A stretch of 45,671 bases of DNA from contig JAHDVS010000015.1 in assembly GCA_023382435.1 (NCBI GenBank), forward strand, positions 1 to 45,671, read 5' to 3'. The translations under genes were made by a program, and so were the position numbers. Shown here one piece after another: positions 1 through 7,069 of the stretch (the stretch's first letter is position 1; the number at the start of each line of letters is the position of its first letter). Source of the stretch: Thermoleophilia bacterium. Lineage in GTDB: Bacteria > Actinomycetota > Thermoleophilia > Gaiellales > Gaiellaceae. The notes beneath the pieces are model-generated. The model was given only the letters and a program-made list of their open reading frames with translations. It searched no databases and was not told where the DNA came from.

Positions 1-79
1 CAGAGCGGTCGAATGCGGCGGTCTCGAAAACCGTTAGGGGCGGTTCCGTCCCTCGAGAGTTCGAATCTCTCCCCCTCCG
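1..79 (+). tRNA. tRNA-Ser(CGA), 5' end cut by window edge
   Basis: The sequence begins inside a class II tRNA. The anticodon stem-loop has loop CTCGAAA, giving anticodon CGA (serine, UCG codons). A long variable arm follows, then a T arm with a GAGAG/CTCTC stem around TTCGAAT, and the 3' acceptor strand CCCCTCC at 72-78 with discriminator G at 79. CCA is not encoded. The 5' acceptor strand and start of the D arm lie outside the window. Confidence 0.93.
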
Positions 80-89
80 CCTCACGTAG

Positions 90-119
90 CCGAGACCCGC
101 CCGGTCGAGCGGGTCTCGG
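90..119 (+). terminator. hairpin after tRNA-Ser(CGA)
   Basis: A perfect 11-bp stem (CCGAGACCCGC at 90-100 paired with 109-119) encloses an 8-base loop, starting 10 bases after the tRNA 3' end. There is no T tract, as is common in very GC-rich actinobacteria. Position suggests a tRNA terminator; function is inferred. Confidence 0.6.
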
Positions 120-140
120 CCACCCACGACCGGGAAGCCA

Positions 141-408
141 CCAGAGCTTGTACCTGTCTCGGTTGATGAAGAAGCCGCGCCCGGTCGAGATGCTCCAGCA
201 GCGCATCCCGTCTGACCGCGACCCGCACCGGAATCGCCCCGGGTCATGCCATCAGGTCATTCTCGACGAACTCCCTCCAGCGGATGTCGCCACTCGGACT
301 GGAGAATCAGTTGCTCGACCGGTCCTGCGAGAGCGGGAGCGTCCCCTGGGCGGCGCCCACCGGAGAGCAGTGGCCGATGACGATCCCGAGGAGGAGAAGA
401 CGCTTCAT
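141..408 (-). pseudogene. decayed DUF6636-like secreted protein
   Basis: On the minus strand an ATG at 408-406 opens a signal-peptide-like stretch (MKRLLLLGIVIGHC) that meets TGA at 309-307. The same frame then continues FSSPSGDIRWREFVENDLMA before another stop. In a different frame, about 145-225, the sequence reads RFRCGSRSDGMRCW and then GRGFFINRDRYKLW. As I recall the family, DUF6636-type secreted proteins of actinobacteria have an N-terminal signal, an SPSGNI-C block and a C-terminal GxGFFLSRERxRLF block, so both ends are visible but the middle is shortened and interrupted by a stop and a frame change. The terminal stop also seems lost. The family name is from memory of the motifs. The rest of 120-596 shows no convincing gene; it holds the upstream region of the transporter at 597. 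Confidence 0.45.
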
Positions 409-596
409 GCGAGCACCCCGGAAGACGACGACGAATCGAGCCAAAGAACGCGAGCGGTAGCTCGATCGCGCCCGCCGAGACGAGCCGACGATCGCGCTCC
501 CCGGGGGAGTCCCCGGCCGGATCGCTACGGTGCCCGCGAGGTGGAACCGAAGCCGTTATCGCCCCGGATCGAGGCCAGCGAGGGGCGCCTCGACGA

Positions 597-1790
597 ATGA
601 GGAACCCGCTGCTCCGAACGCGGGACGGCCGCCGGCTGTTCGCCGCGCAGGCGCTCAGCCTGGCCGGCCACGGGATCTCGACGGTGGCGCTGCCGTGGCT
701 CGTGCTCGAGCAGGGCGGCTCGAAGGCCGCGGCGGGGCTCGTGTTCACGTTCACGACGCTTCCCTACGTGATGTTCGCGCTGCCGGCCGGTGTGATCGGA
801 GACCGCTTACCAGTGCGGGGCGTGATCTGGGTCTCGCACGCAGCGCAGGCGCTGTGCGCGCTCGCGGTGCCACTGTGGTCGCTCGTGTCGCCCCCGCCGA
901 CCGGGGCGGTGCTCGTGGCCGCGTTCGCGATCGGGGCGGGACGGGTGTTCTCGGACGCGGCCGTGTTCGGAGCGGTGGCCGCGGTCGTGCCCCGGGCGGA
1001 GTTCGTGCGCGGCCAGGCGACGCTCGGCGCTGCCTGGGCGGTGGGGCTGCTCGCCGGGCCCGCGCTCGGCGGGGCGCTCCTGAGCGCGATCGGGCCGGCT
1101 CGGTCGCTCGCGGCCGAGGCTGCGACGCTCGCTCTTGCCGCCCTCGTCGTCCGCACGACGAGGATCCACCTGGACGCCCCGGTCGTCGCCGCCCGTCGCG
1201 CCGCGACGATCCTGCGAGACGGGATCCACTCGATCTTCGGCGACCCCGTGCTGCGAGCCGTCACGTTCCTCGGCGCGGGCTGGGCGCTCGCCTCGGCGGG
1301 CGCCTGGGCGCTGGCCGTCCCGCTCCTTCGCGACGAACTCGACCTCAGCTCGGCCCGCGCAGGCGTTGTGCTCGGCGCCGGCGCGCTCGCCGGAATCGCG
1401 GCCTCGCCGGTCGTGAGCGGGCTCACCCGCCGCCTGAGCGGGATCGGGATCCTGCGCCTGTCGATCCCGCTGTCCGCGCTCGCCACGGCTGCCGTCGGCC
1501 TCTCGCCCGGCTTCGCGTTCGTGCTCGTCGCCTACACGGCGATGTCGCTCGCCGATTACGTGGCAACGGCCGCCTACATCGGCGAGCGCCAGACCCGGGC
1601 GGCGCTCGAGCTCCAGTCCACCGTCGGAATCCTCGGCCGGACGATCGTGATGCTGTCGCTCGCGGCGGCGGTCTCGGTCCGCGCCCTGTACGTGGGGATG
1701 GCAGTCGCGACAGTCGCCGTGGTCGCGGTCGCGACACCGTTCCTGCTCCGCGCCGGTCGCAACGCGCCCGCGCCGGCGACCTCGGCGTAA
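597..1790 (+). CDS. MFS transporter (multidrug-efflux-like)
   Basis: This 397-residue protein has the layout of a major facilitator superfamily carrier: about twelve hydrophobic segments in two halves. The N-terminal part (ALSLAGHGISTVALPWLVLE) resembles MFS helix 1, and the short loop AGVIGDRLPVRGVIW (about residues 64-78) is a loop 2-3 motif A variant, G-x-x-x-D-R. It should sit in the cytoplasmic membrane and export a small molecule by proton antiport; the substrate cannot be told. The ATG at 597 is the first codon before the conserved helix and follows a purine-rich GCGAGGGG. It stands alone, convergent with the thioredoxin-like gene at 1887. Family assignment is firm, subfamily is not. 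Confidence 0.85.
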   Translation: MRNPLLRTRDGRRLFAAQALSLAGHGISTVALPWLVLEQGGSKAAAGLVFTFTTLPYVMFALPAGVIGDRLPVRGVIWVSHAAQALCALAVPLWSLVSPPPTGAVLVAAFAIGAGRVFSDAAVFGAVAAVVPRAEFVRGQATLGAAWAVGLLAGPALGGALLSAIGPARSLAAEAATLALAALVVRTTRIHLDAPVVAARRAATILRDGIHSIFGDPVLRAVTFLGAGWALASAGAWALAVPLLRDELDLSSARAGVVLGAGALAGIAASPVVSGLTRRLSGIGILRLSIPLSALATAAVGLSPGFAFVLVAYTAMSLADYVATAAYIGERQTRAALELQSTVGILGRTIVMLSLAAAVSVRALYVGMAVATVAVVAVATPFLLRAGRNAPAPATSA

Positions 1791-1886
1791 GCCAGAGGCC
1801 GGGTCGGCAACCGCAACCGCCCGCCCTCCACCTACGGGCGGATCATGACCCTCGAGCAGCGGCGCAGGATCGCCGACGAACGGGGG

Positions 1887-2228
1887 TCAGGCAACCCGTC
1901 CCCGCGCCAGCGCCGCCCGGAGCCAGTCGCTCGGCGGCAGCCCGGCCATGCCGTCGCTCTCACGGTAGACCCGGCAGGACATTGCGTAGTCGGTCCGGGC
2001 CTCGGAACCCGGCTCGACGTCCCGCCCGTCGACACGGATGGTCGGGGAGCCGAGGAAACGCAGGCGCTCGGCCGCCTCGGGATGCGGCACGCCGACCAGG
2101 CGCACCTCCGGATCGATCCCGAGCTCGGTCGCGACCTGCTCGACGAGCGCAAGCGCGCCCTCGTGATTGGGACAGCCGTCGAAGTAGAGGATCTCGACCA
2201 ACGGCCGCCCGTCCCTCTTCGTAGTCAC
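1887..2228 (-). CDS. thioredoxin-like CPNH protein (DF/alkylmercury-lyase-like family)
   Basis: A 113-residue protein whose N-terminal strand VEILYFDGCPNHE places a single Cys at residue 19 in a CPNH motif, the position of the CxxC in thioredoxin folds. A second Cys lies near residue 83 (AMSCRVY), and SPTIRVDGRDV is the cis-Pro region of thioredoxin-like proteins. Related actinobacterial proteins are often named DF family (seleno)protein or alkylmercury-lyase-like; here the position is Cys. The GTG at 2228 was chosen because GAGGAGG lies just upstream and the family starts a few residues before VEILYF; in-frame sequence further upstream is not protein-like. It lies directly downstream of a broken ArsR/CmtR-like regulator, so a metal or thiol stress role is a reasonable guess. 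The redox activity is untested. Confidence 0.7.
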   Translation of the reverse strand: MTTKRDGRPLVEILYFDGCPNHEGALALVEQVATELGIDPEVRLVGVPHPEAAERLRFLGSPTIRVDGRDVEPGSEARTDYAMSCRVYRESDGMAGLPPSDWLRAALARGRVA

Positions 2229-2286
2229 GGAGCCTCCTCGATGTGATGGCGGGGCTGCCCGGCCGTGCCCGGACCGCGGCGCATCC

Positions 2287-2642
2287 TCACCCCTCGATCC
2301 GGCGGCAGGCTGCGACGTGCTCGACGTTCTCCTCGAGCAGCGCATGCGCGAGGTCGATCATCTCGACGACGCGCTCGTCGGCGATCCGGTTGTAGACGAC
2401 GCGGTGCTCACGGCGGGTAGCGATGAACCCGCACCAGCGAAGGCAGGCGAGATGGTTGGACACCTTCGGCTGCGCGATGCCAGGCGTGCGACGAGCTCGC
2501 CGACCGAGAGCTCGCCCTCGTCGCGGAGCAGCTCGAGAATCCGGACCCGGGTCGGGTCGACGGGACCACGGAAGTACTTCGCCACGAGGTCGCTCCTGGC
2601 GGGAGCGTCGGGAAGCCGGAACGGAGCAAGCTGCATCATCAT
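2287..2642 (-). pseudogene. ArsR/CmtR-like metal-sensing repressor, frameshifted
   Basis: From ATG 2642 (preceded by GAGAAG) the frame reads a normal ArsR N terminus: RGPVDPTRVRILELLRDEG, then ELSVGELVARL. It then shifts: the recognition helix QPKVSNHLACLRWCGFI and the rest down to the TGA at 2287 are in another frame. Restoring one G at about 2480-2481 (CTGGCATC to CTGGGCATC on the coding strand) rejoins them into one protein of about 118 residues. The CLRWC pair (CxxxC in the recognition helix) and a C-terminal Cys match the Cd/Pb-sensing layout known from mycobacterial CmtR. The sequence is otherwise well preserved, so this is either a very recent mutation or a base-call/assembly error. 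Co-directional with the CPNH protein downstream, its likely regulatory target. Confidence 0.8.
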
Positions 2643-2674
2643 AGCATTCTTCTCTGATGGAAACGCACAAGAGG

Positions 2675-2760
2675 CGTAGGGGCGGGACATGTCCCGCCCG
2701 AGACGATGCCAGCACCGGGCAACGGGACGGGTTGCGGGCCGGACAGGTCCGGCCCCTACG
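2675..2760. repeat. palindromic intergenic repeat, double-hairpin copy
   Basis: The element is bounded by CGTAGGGGC (2675-2683) and its reverse complement GCCCCTACG (2752-2760). Inside are two palindromes: a perfect 20-base one at 2680-2699 centred on ACATGT, and a 9-bp stem with 2-base loop at 2736-2755. A related simple copy lies at 21192-21221. Similarity continues past the right edge: both copies are followed within about 12 bases by GACCGATCC[C/T]GG. It looks like a REP/BIME-type element and fills the space between the ArsR gene and the end of zwf. Confidence 0.65.
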
Positions 2761-2813
2761 CCGTCGCGACCGATCCCGGCCAGCGGTTTGCGGTCGAACG
2801 TCATGACGGGCCG

Positions 2814-4226
2814 CTAGCCGTCGGGGAGGTGCCAGCGGCGAGGCGCGACCAGGTCGTCGGCCGCGCCCGGCCCCCACGTGCCGGCCGGGTACGCCTGGAC
2901 AGGCGGGGGGCTCTCGAGCAGCGGCGTGGCGACCTCCCAGAGGCGCTCGATCCCGTCCGCGCGGGTGAAGAGCGTGCGGTCGCCGATCAAGGCGTCGTGG
3001 ATCAGTCGCTCGTACGCCTCGAGCCGGTTCGACGTGCAGAACGAGTCCTCGTAGGCGAAAGCCATCCGTGCCGGCCCGATCGCCATCGCCGCACCGGGCA
3101 CCTTGGCGAGGAACTCGACGGCGATCCCGCCGGGATCGGCCAGATCGAAAACGAGCTTGTTCGGGCAGAAACCGTCGCCGTCGAACATACGCAGCCGCGG
3201 TTTCTTGAAAGCGATCGTGGTCACGCGCCGGCCCTCCGCGAGCCGCTTGCCGGTGCGCAGGTAGAAGGGCACCCCCGCCCAGCGCGCGTTGTCGATCCGC
3301 ACCTCGAGCGCGACGAACGTGTCGGTCTGCGAGCCGGGGGCGACGCCGTCCTCGGCGAGGTAGCCCTCGTACTGGCCGCGGACCACGCGAGTCGGGTCGA
3401 GCGGCTCCAGCGAGCGGAAGACCCTCACTTTCTCGTCGACGAGCGCCTTCGCGTCGAGGGAAGCCGGCGGCTCCATCGCGACGAAGCCGAGCACCTGGAA
3501 GAGGTGCGTCACGACCATGTCGCGGAAGGCGCCGGTGGACTCGTAGAAGCCGGCCCGCGAGCCGATCGAGAGCGTCTCGGGGACGTCGATCTGGACGTGG
3601 TCGATGTGGTCGCGATTCCAGGCCGGCTCGAACAGGCCGTTCGCGAAGCGCAGCGCGAGGATGTTCTGGACCGTCTCCTTGCCGAGGAAGTGGTCGATGC
3701 GAAAGACCTGCGACTCGTCGAAAGCCAAGTGCACCGCGGCGTTGAGCCTGCGGGCCGAGGCGAGGTCGGTGCCGAACGGCTTTTCCACGATCACGCGCGC
3801 ACCCTCGGCGAGCCCGGCGCGCCCGAGCGCCTCGATGATCCTCACCATCGCCGCGGGCGGCACCGACAGGTAGTGGAGCCGGCGCGGGCCGGAGCCGATC
3901 TCCGCTTCGGCCCGCTCGACCGTCGCGGCGAGAACGCCGAAGTCACCCGCGTCGGAGGGAGCGTACGAGAGCAGGCGAGCGAAGTTCCGCCACGCCTCCT
4001 CCGCTACCTCGCAGCGGCCGAACTCGTCGACGGCTGCGCGAGCGAAGGTGCGAAACTCCTCGTTCGAAAGGCTCTTCCGCGATGTGCCGATGATCCGGCA
4101 GCTCCTCGGGAGGAGCCCCGCGACGGCCAGGCGAAAGAGCCCGGGCAGGAGCTTTCGCCTCGCGAGGTCTCCGGTCGACCCGAAGAGCACGATCACGCGA
4201 TCGTCCGGGACAGGGGCATGCTTCAT
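2814..4226 (-). CDS. zwf: glucose-6-phosphate 1-dehydrogenase
   Basis: Oxidises glucose 6-phosphate to 6-phosphogluconolactone with NADP, the first step of the oxidative pentose phosphate pathway; cytosolic. The 470-residue protein has the N-terminal nucleotide-binding motif GSTGDLARRK (about 14-23), the EKPFG segment (VIVEKPFGTDLASA), and the family active-site signature RIDHFLGKE (about 175) with catalytic His. The C-terminal domain includes FYLRTGKRL and AYERLIHDAL. The ATG at 4226 overlaps the glk stop as ATGA, deciding the start and implying translational coupling. It is the last gene of a gnd-glk-zwf operon; no lactonase (pgl) gene or opcA is seen in the window. Confidence 0.96.
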   Translation of the reverse strand: MKHAPVPDDRVIVLFGSTGDLARRKLLPGLFRLAVAGLLPRSCRIIGTSRKSLSNEEFRTFARAAVDEFGRCEVAEEAWRNFARLLSYAPSDAGDFGVLAATVERAEAEIGSGPRRLHYLSVPPAAMVRIIEALGRAGLAEGARVIVEKPFGTDLASARRLNAAVHLAFDESQVFRIDHFLGKETVQNILALRFANGLFEPAWNRDHIDHVQIDVPETLSIGSRAGFYESTGAFRDMVVTHLFQVLGFVAMEPPASLDAKALVDEKVRVFRSLEPLDPTRVVRGQYEGYLAEDGVAPGSQTDTFVALEVRIDNARWAGVPFYLRTGKRLAEGRRVTTIAFKKPRLRMFDGDGFCPNKLVFDLADPGGIAVEFLAKVPGAAMAIGPARMAFAYEDSFCTSNRLEAYERLIHDALIGDRTLFTRADGIERLWEVATPLLESPPPVQAYPAGTWGPGAADDLVAPRRWHLPDG

Positions 4227-5176
4227 CTCGCACCGCCCGCGGCGACCCGGGCTGCTCCCACTAGCGCCGTCAACTCGTTGAGGATGACGAGCACGGGGAT
4301 CCGCTCCAGCAGGGAGGAGAAGCGCCCCTTGTCCACGAAGGCCCGCATGAAGCCGCCTGACCGAAGGCGGGGCAGGATCTTCGGGGCGATGCCGCCGCCG
4401 AGGTAGACGCCGCCGGTGGCCATCAGGGTCAGCGCCACGTTCCCCGCCTGCGCGCCGTAGACGGAGATCATCAGGTCGAGCGCGCGCAGACACGTCTCGC
4501 CGCCCTGCTCGAACGCCGCCTGCGCGATCGCCGCGCCGTCGAGCTCAACCGTCGCCATCTCCCCGCTCGTGTCGAGCAGGTACCGGTAGACGTTGACGAG
4601 ACCCGGCCCGGAGCAGACGCGCTCGTAGCTGACGTGGCCGTGCTCCCGGGTGAGGTAGCGGCGCAGGCCCTCCTCGAGCTCGTTCCGCGGGGCGAAGTCG
4701 GTGTGGCCGCCCTCGGTCGCGAAGGGGTGATGGCGCTCGCCGTCCCAGTAGAGGCCGGCCTGGCCGAGACCGGTGCCCGCGGAGACGACGGCGCGGTTTC
4801 CGGTCGCGCCCGGGCCGTCCCGGTTGAGGACGGCGAGATCATCCGGGCCGAGTGCGGTCAGGCCGTGCGCGCTCGCCTCGAGATCGTTGAGGAGGATGAC
4901 GCGGTCCGTGCCGGCGACGCCCGCGACGCTCGCGGCGTTCACCGGCCAGGCGAGGTTCGTCGTGTCGGCGCAGCGCCCGTCCCTGACCGGGCCGGCGACG
5001 CCGAATGCGGCGCGCTCGACCATCGCCGGATGGGCGGCCAGGAACGCGCGCACCATCTGCTCGAGCCCGTCGTGCTCCCGACTCGCGTAGATCTCGAGCG
5101 CAGCCGGCTCGCGCTCGCCGTCTGCGAAGAGCGCGAGCCGCGTGCTCGTCCCGCCGATGTCGCCCGCGAGGATCAC
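4223..5176 (-). CDS. glk: glucokinase (E. coli Glk type)
   Basis: Phosphorylates glucose with ATP to supply the dehydrogenase encoded next door. The 317-residue protein starts [17 protein letters not shown], the phosphate-1 motif of the ASKHA fold, continues with [11 protein letters not shown] and LLNDLEA, and contains [14 protein letters not shown] and [10 protein letters not shown], typical of the Glk family (Pfam Glucokinase) rather than ROK kinases, which carry a Cys-rich zinc motif absent here. The C-terminal [13 protein letters not shown] is the adenosine motif. The GTG at 5176 overlaps the gnd TGA as GTGA, fixing the start, and the stop overlaps the zwf ATG. Longer in-frame starts would run into gnd and are not used. 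Confidence 0.93.
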   Translation of the reverse strand: MILAGDIGGTSTRLALFADGEREPAALEIYASREHDGLEQMVRAFLAAHPAMVERAAFGVAGPVRDGRCADTTNLAWPVNAASVAGVAGTDRVILLNDLEASAHGLTALGPDDLAVLNRDGPGATGNRAVVSAGTGLGQAGLYWDGERHHPFATEGGHTDFAPRNELEEGLRRYLTREHGHVSYERVCSGPGLVNVYRYLLDTSGEMATVELDGAAIAQAAFEQGGETCLRALDLMISVYGAQAGNVALTLMATGGVYLGGGIAPKILPRLRSGGFMRAFVDKGRFSSLLERIPVLVILNELTALVGAARVAAGGAR

Positions 5177-6195
5177 CGCCCGCCACCGGCTAGCTCTGAG
5201 TGGCCGCCGAACTCCTTCCGCATCGCGGAGAGGAGCTTGTCGGCGAACTCGGCTTCGCCGCGCGAGCTGAACCGCTCGTACAGGGCCGTCGAGAGCACCG
5301 GCACGGGCACGCCTTCCTCGACGGCGGCGAGCACCGTCCAGCGGCCCTCGCCCGAGTCGGAGACGCGGCCGCTGAACTCCTCGAGCATGGCCGAGCCCGC
5401 GAGCGCGCGCGCGGTCAGATCGAGCAGCCACGACGCGACGACCGAGCCGCGCCGCCAGACCTCGGCGATCTCGACCACGTCGAGGTCGTACTGGTAGTCA
5501 CCCGGGTTGCGCAGCGGGGTAACCTCGGCGCTCGCCTCACGGCTCTCCTTGCCGACGTTCGCCCTGTGCAGCACGTTCAGGCCCTCGGCGTAGGCGGCCA
5601 TGATCCCGTACTCGATCCCGTTGTGGACCATCTTCACGAAGTGGCCGGCCCCGTTCGGGCCGCAGTGCAGGTAGCCGTGCTCCGAGCGCGAGGGCTCACC
5701 ACGCCTGCCCTCGGTACGCGGCGCGGCGCCGATCCCCGGTGCCAGCGTCCGGAAGACCGGGTCGAGGCGCTCGACGATCTCGGTCTCGCCGCCGATCATC
5801 AGGCAGAAGCCGCGCTCGAGGCCGAAGACGCCGCCCGAGGTGCCGACGTCCACGTAGTGGATTTCCTTCCGGGCCAGGGCCTTCGCGCGGTCGATGTCGT
5901 CGCGGTAGTAGCTGTTGCCGCCGTCGATGACGACGTCGCCCGACTCGAGCAGCGGAATCAGCTCGCCGAGGATCCGGTCGACGAGCGCCGCCGGAACCAT
6001 GATCCAGGCGGCGCGCGGGCCGTCGAGCTTGGCGACGAGATCGGCCAGCGACCCGGCGCCGGTTGCGCCCTCGCTCTCGATCTGCGCAACGACGTCGCCG
6101 TCCACGTCATAGACGACGCACTCGTGGCCGTCACGCATCAAGCGGCGGACGATGCTGGCGCCCATCCGTCCCAGTCCGATCACGCCAAGCTGCAT
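5173..6195 (-). CDS. gnd: 6-phosphogluconate dehydrogenase, decarboxylating (short YqeC/GndA type)
   Basis: Converts 6-phosphogluconate to ribulose 5-phosphate and CO2. At 340 residues it belongs to the short form rather than the about 470-residue form. Visible are the Rossmann motif GLGRMGASI (about 6-14), the substrate signature [29 protein letters not shown], and the catalytic [14 protein letters not shown] with Lys. The C-terminal helical domain includes [12 protein letters not shown]. The short class is often NAD-linked, but cofactor preference cannot be read safely here. ATG 6195 follows a GGGGGA Shine-Dalgarno sequence. It is first in the gnd-glk-zwf operon. A TAACCT-like -10 on the minus strand near 6290 could be its promoter. 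Confidence 0.94.
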   Translation of the reverse strand: MQLGVIGLGRMGASIVRRLMRDGHECVVYDVDGDVVAQIESEGATGAGSLADLVAKLDGPRAAWIMVPAALVDRILGELIPLLESGDVVIDGGNSYYRDDIDRAKALARKEIHYVDVGTSGGVFGLERGFCLMIGGETEIVERLDPVFRTLAPGIGAAPRTEGRRGEPSRSEHGYLHCGPNGAGHFVKMVHNGIEYGIMAAYAEGLNVLHRANVGKESREASAEVTPLRNPGDYQYDLDVVEIAEVWRRGSVVASWLLDLTARALAGSAMLEEFSGRVSDSGEGRWTVLAAVEEGVPVPVLSTALYERFSSRGEAEFADKLLSAMRKEFGGHSELAGGGR

Positions 6196-6313
6196 CCCAA
6201 GTCCCCCCGTTCGCTCGCGGTACCCACGTCCTTCGACCCGGATCCCCCGACCGGGATTCACCTCGCCGAACGAGGCACCCACCGGCTAGGTTAGGCGATC
6301 CCGTTCCCGGCGC

Positions 6314-6361
6314 CCGGCGCGGGAGCCTCCGAGCCACGGCAGTCGCGGTCTCCCGCGCCGG
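6314..6361. repeat. 12-bp inverted repeat between gnd and tRNA-Ser(GGA)
   Basis: CCGGCGCGGGAG (6314-6325) is perfectly complementary to 6350-6361, with a 24-base spacer. It lies upstream of both gnd (minus strand) and the tRNA promoter (plus strand), so it could be an operator, an attenuating hairpin or a chance GC-rich stem. No regulator is suggested by neighbours. Confidence 0.5.
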
Positions 6362-6385
6362 TGAATGCCGCTCACGAGCCGCCCG

Positions 6386-6391
6386 TACAAT
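6386..6391 (+). promoter_or_regulatory. -10 element of tRNA-Ser(GGA)
   Basis: TACAAT ends 11 bases before the mature 5' end of the tRNA, a normal distance for a short 5' leader removed by RNase P. No clear -35 hexamer is visible 17 bases upstream. Confidence 0.6.
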
Positions 6392-6402
6392 AGGGGACGC
6401 CC

Positions 6403-6493
6403 GGAGAGGTGTCCGAGTTGGCCTAAGGAGCGCGACTGGAAATCGCGTACCCGGTTACAAGCTGGGTCGCGGGTTCGAATCCCGCCCTCTCCG
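6403..6493 (+). tRNA. tRNA-Ser(GGA)
   Basis: A complete class II tRNA: acceptor GGAGAGG at 6403-6409 pairs with CCTCTCC at 6486-6492, discriminator G at 6493. The anticodon stem CGCGA/TCGCG encloses CTGGAAA, giving anticodon GGA. A long variable arm (about TACCCGGTTACAAGCTGGG) and a T arm GCGGG-TTCGAAT-CCCGC follow. CCA is not encoded. It is a second serine isoacceptor in the window, reading UCC/UCU. Confidence 0.97.
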
Positions 6494-6507
6494 CTTCGAG
6501 CACGAGC

Positions 6508-6523
6508 GCCGGGGACGCCCGGC
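6508..6523. terminator. hairpin between tRNA-Ser and cytochrome c gene
   Basis: GCCGGG (6508-6513), loop GACG, CCCGGC (6518-6523), with an outer GAG/CTC extension across one mismatch. It lies between two convergent transcription units and may serve both. Confidence 0.45.
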
Positions 6524-6530
6524 TCTCCGC

Positions 6531-7043
6531 TCAGCCCCCGGTCGCCTGGGCGACGTACGCGGCGACGTCCGCGATCTCCTGCTCGGAGAGCTGCGGGAAC
6601 GCGGGCATCGCGCCGCGGCCGCTCGTGACGAGCTCGACGACGAGCTCCGCGGCTGGCTTCGACTCATCGAGGCTCGGGCCGACCGTGCCGCTCGCGCCGG
6701 CATCCGCGAGCGTGTGGCACCCGACGCATCCCGCCGAGGCGAACACCTCCTTGCCGGCCACGGGGTCGCCCGCCGCAGTCTCGGGCGGCGGCCCGGTCTC
6801 GGGGGTAGACGTCTCCCGGGGCTGCGTCTCCCCGGGCGTGGCCGCCTCGACCGGCTCCTCGGTGCCGAGGACCTCGACCGCGGCCAACGCCCCGCCCACG
6901 AGAACGAGAGCGACAAAGAGGAACGCGCCGAGGTTCCGACCCGGGAAGCCGGGGGCGCGCCTGGGCAGCACGAGGGCAGCCACGAGGCTGAAGACCACGA
7001 GGACGCCACAGACGGCCGCGAGGATGATCTCGTTCGTACTCAC
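6531..7043 (-). CDS. membrane-anchored c-type cytochrome
   Basis: A 170-residue electron-transfer protein. Two hydrophobic segments (about residues 6-27 and 38-58) anchor it; a Pro/Thr/Glu-rich linker (about 60-93) leads to a small cytochrome c domain with heme-attachment motif CVGCH (106-110) and a likely distal ligand Met146 in GAMPAF. The domain should face outside the membrane. It resembles the single-heme class I cytochrome c domains used as electron shuttles to terminal oxidases, but no oxidase gene is adjacent. The start is GTG 7043 (V-S-T-N-E); only 26 bases separate it from the divergent uppP start, with overlapping -10 elements. Confidence 0.88.
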   Translation of the reverse strand: MSTNEIILAAVCGVLVVFSLVAALVLPRRAPGFPGRNLGAFLFVALVLVGGALAAVEVLGTEEPVEAATPGETQPRETSTPETGPPPETAAGDPVAGKEVFASAGCVGCHTLADAGASGTVGPSLDESKPAAELVVELVTSGRGAMPAFPQLSEQEIADVAAYVAQATGG

Positions 7044-7053
7044 CCGGCATCGG

Positions 7054-7060
7054 TACGATA
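7054..7060. promoter_or_regulatory. shared bidirectional -10 element of cytochrome c and uppP
   Basis: On the plus strand TACGAT (7054-7059) ends 10 bases before the uppP GTG. On the minus strand TATCGT (7060-7055) ends 11 bases before the cytochrome GTG. The two hexamers use the same base pairs within GGTACGATACC, so one melted region could serve both directions. No strong -35 is seen on either side. Confidence 0.55.
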
Positions 7061-7069
7061 CCCCCTCTC

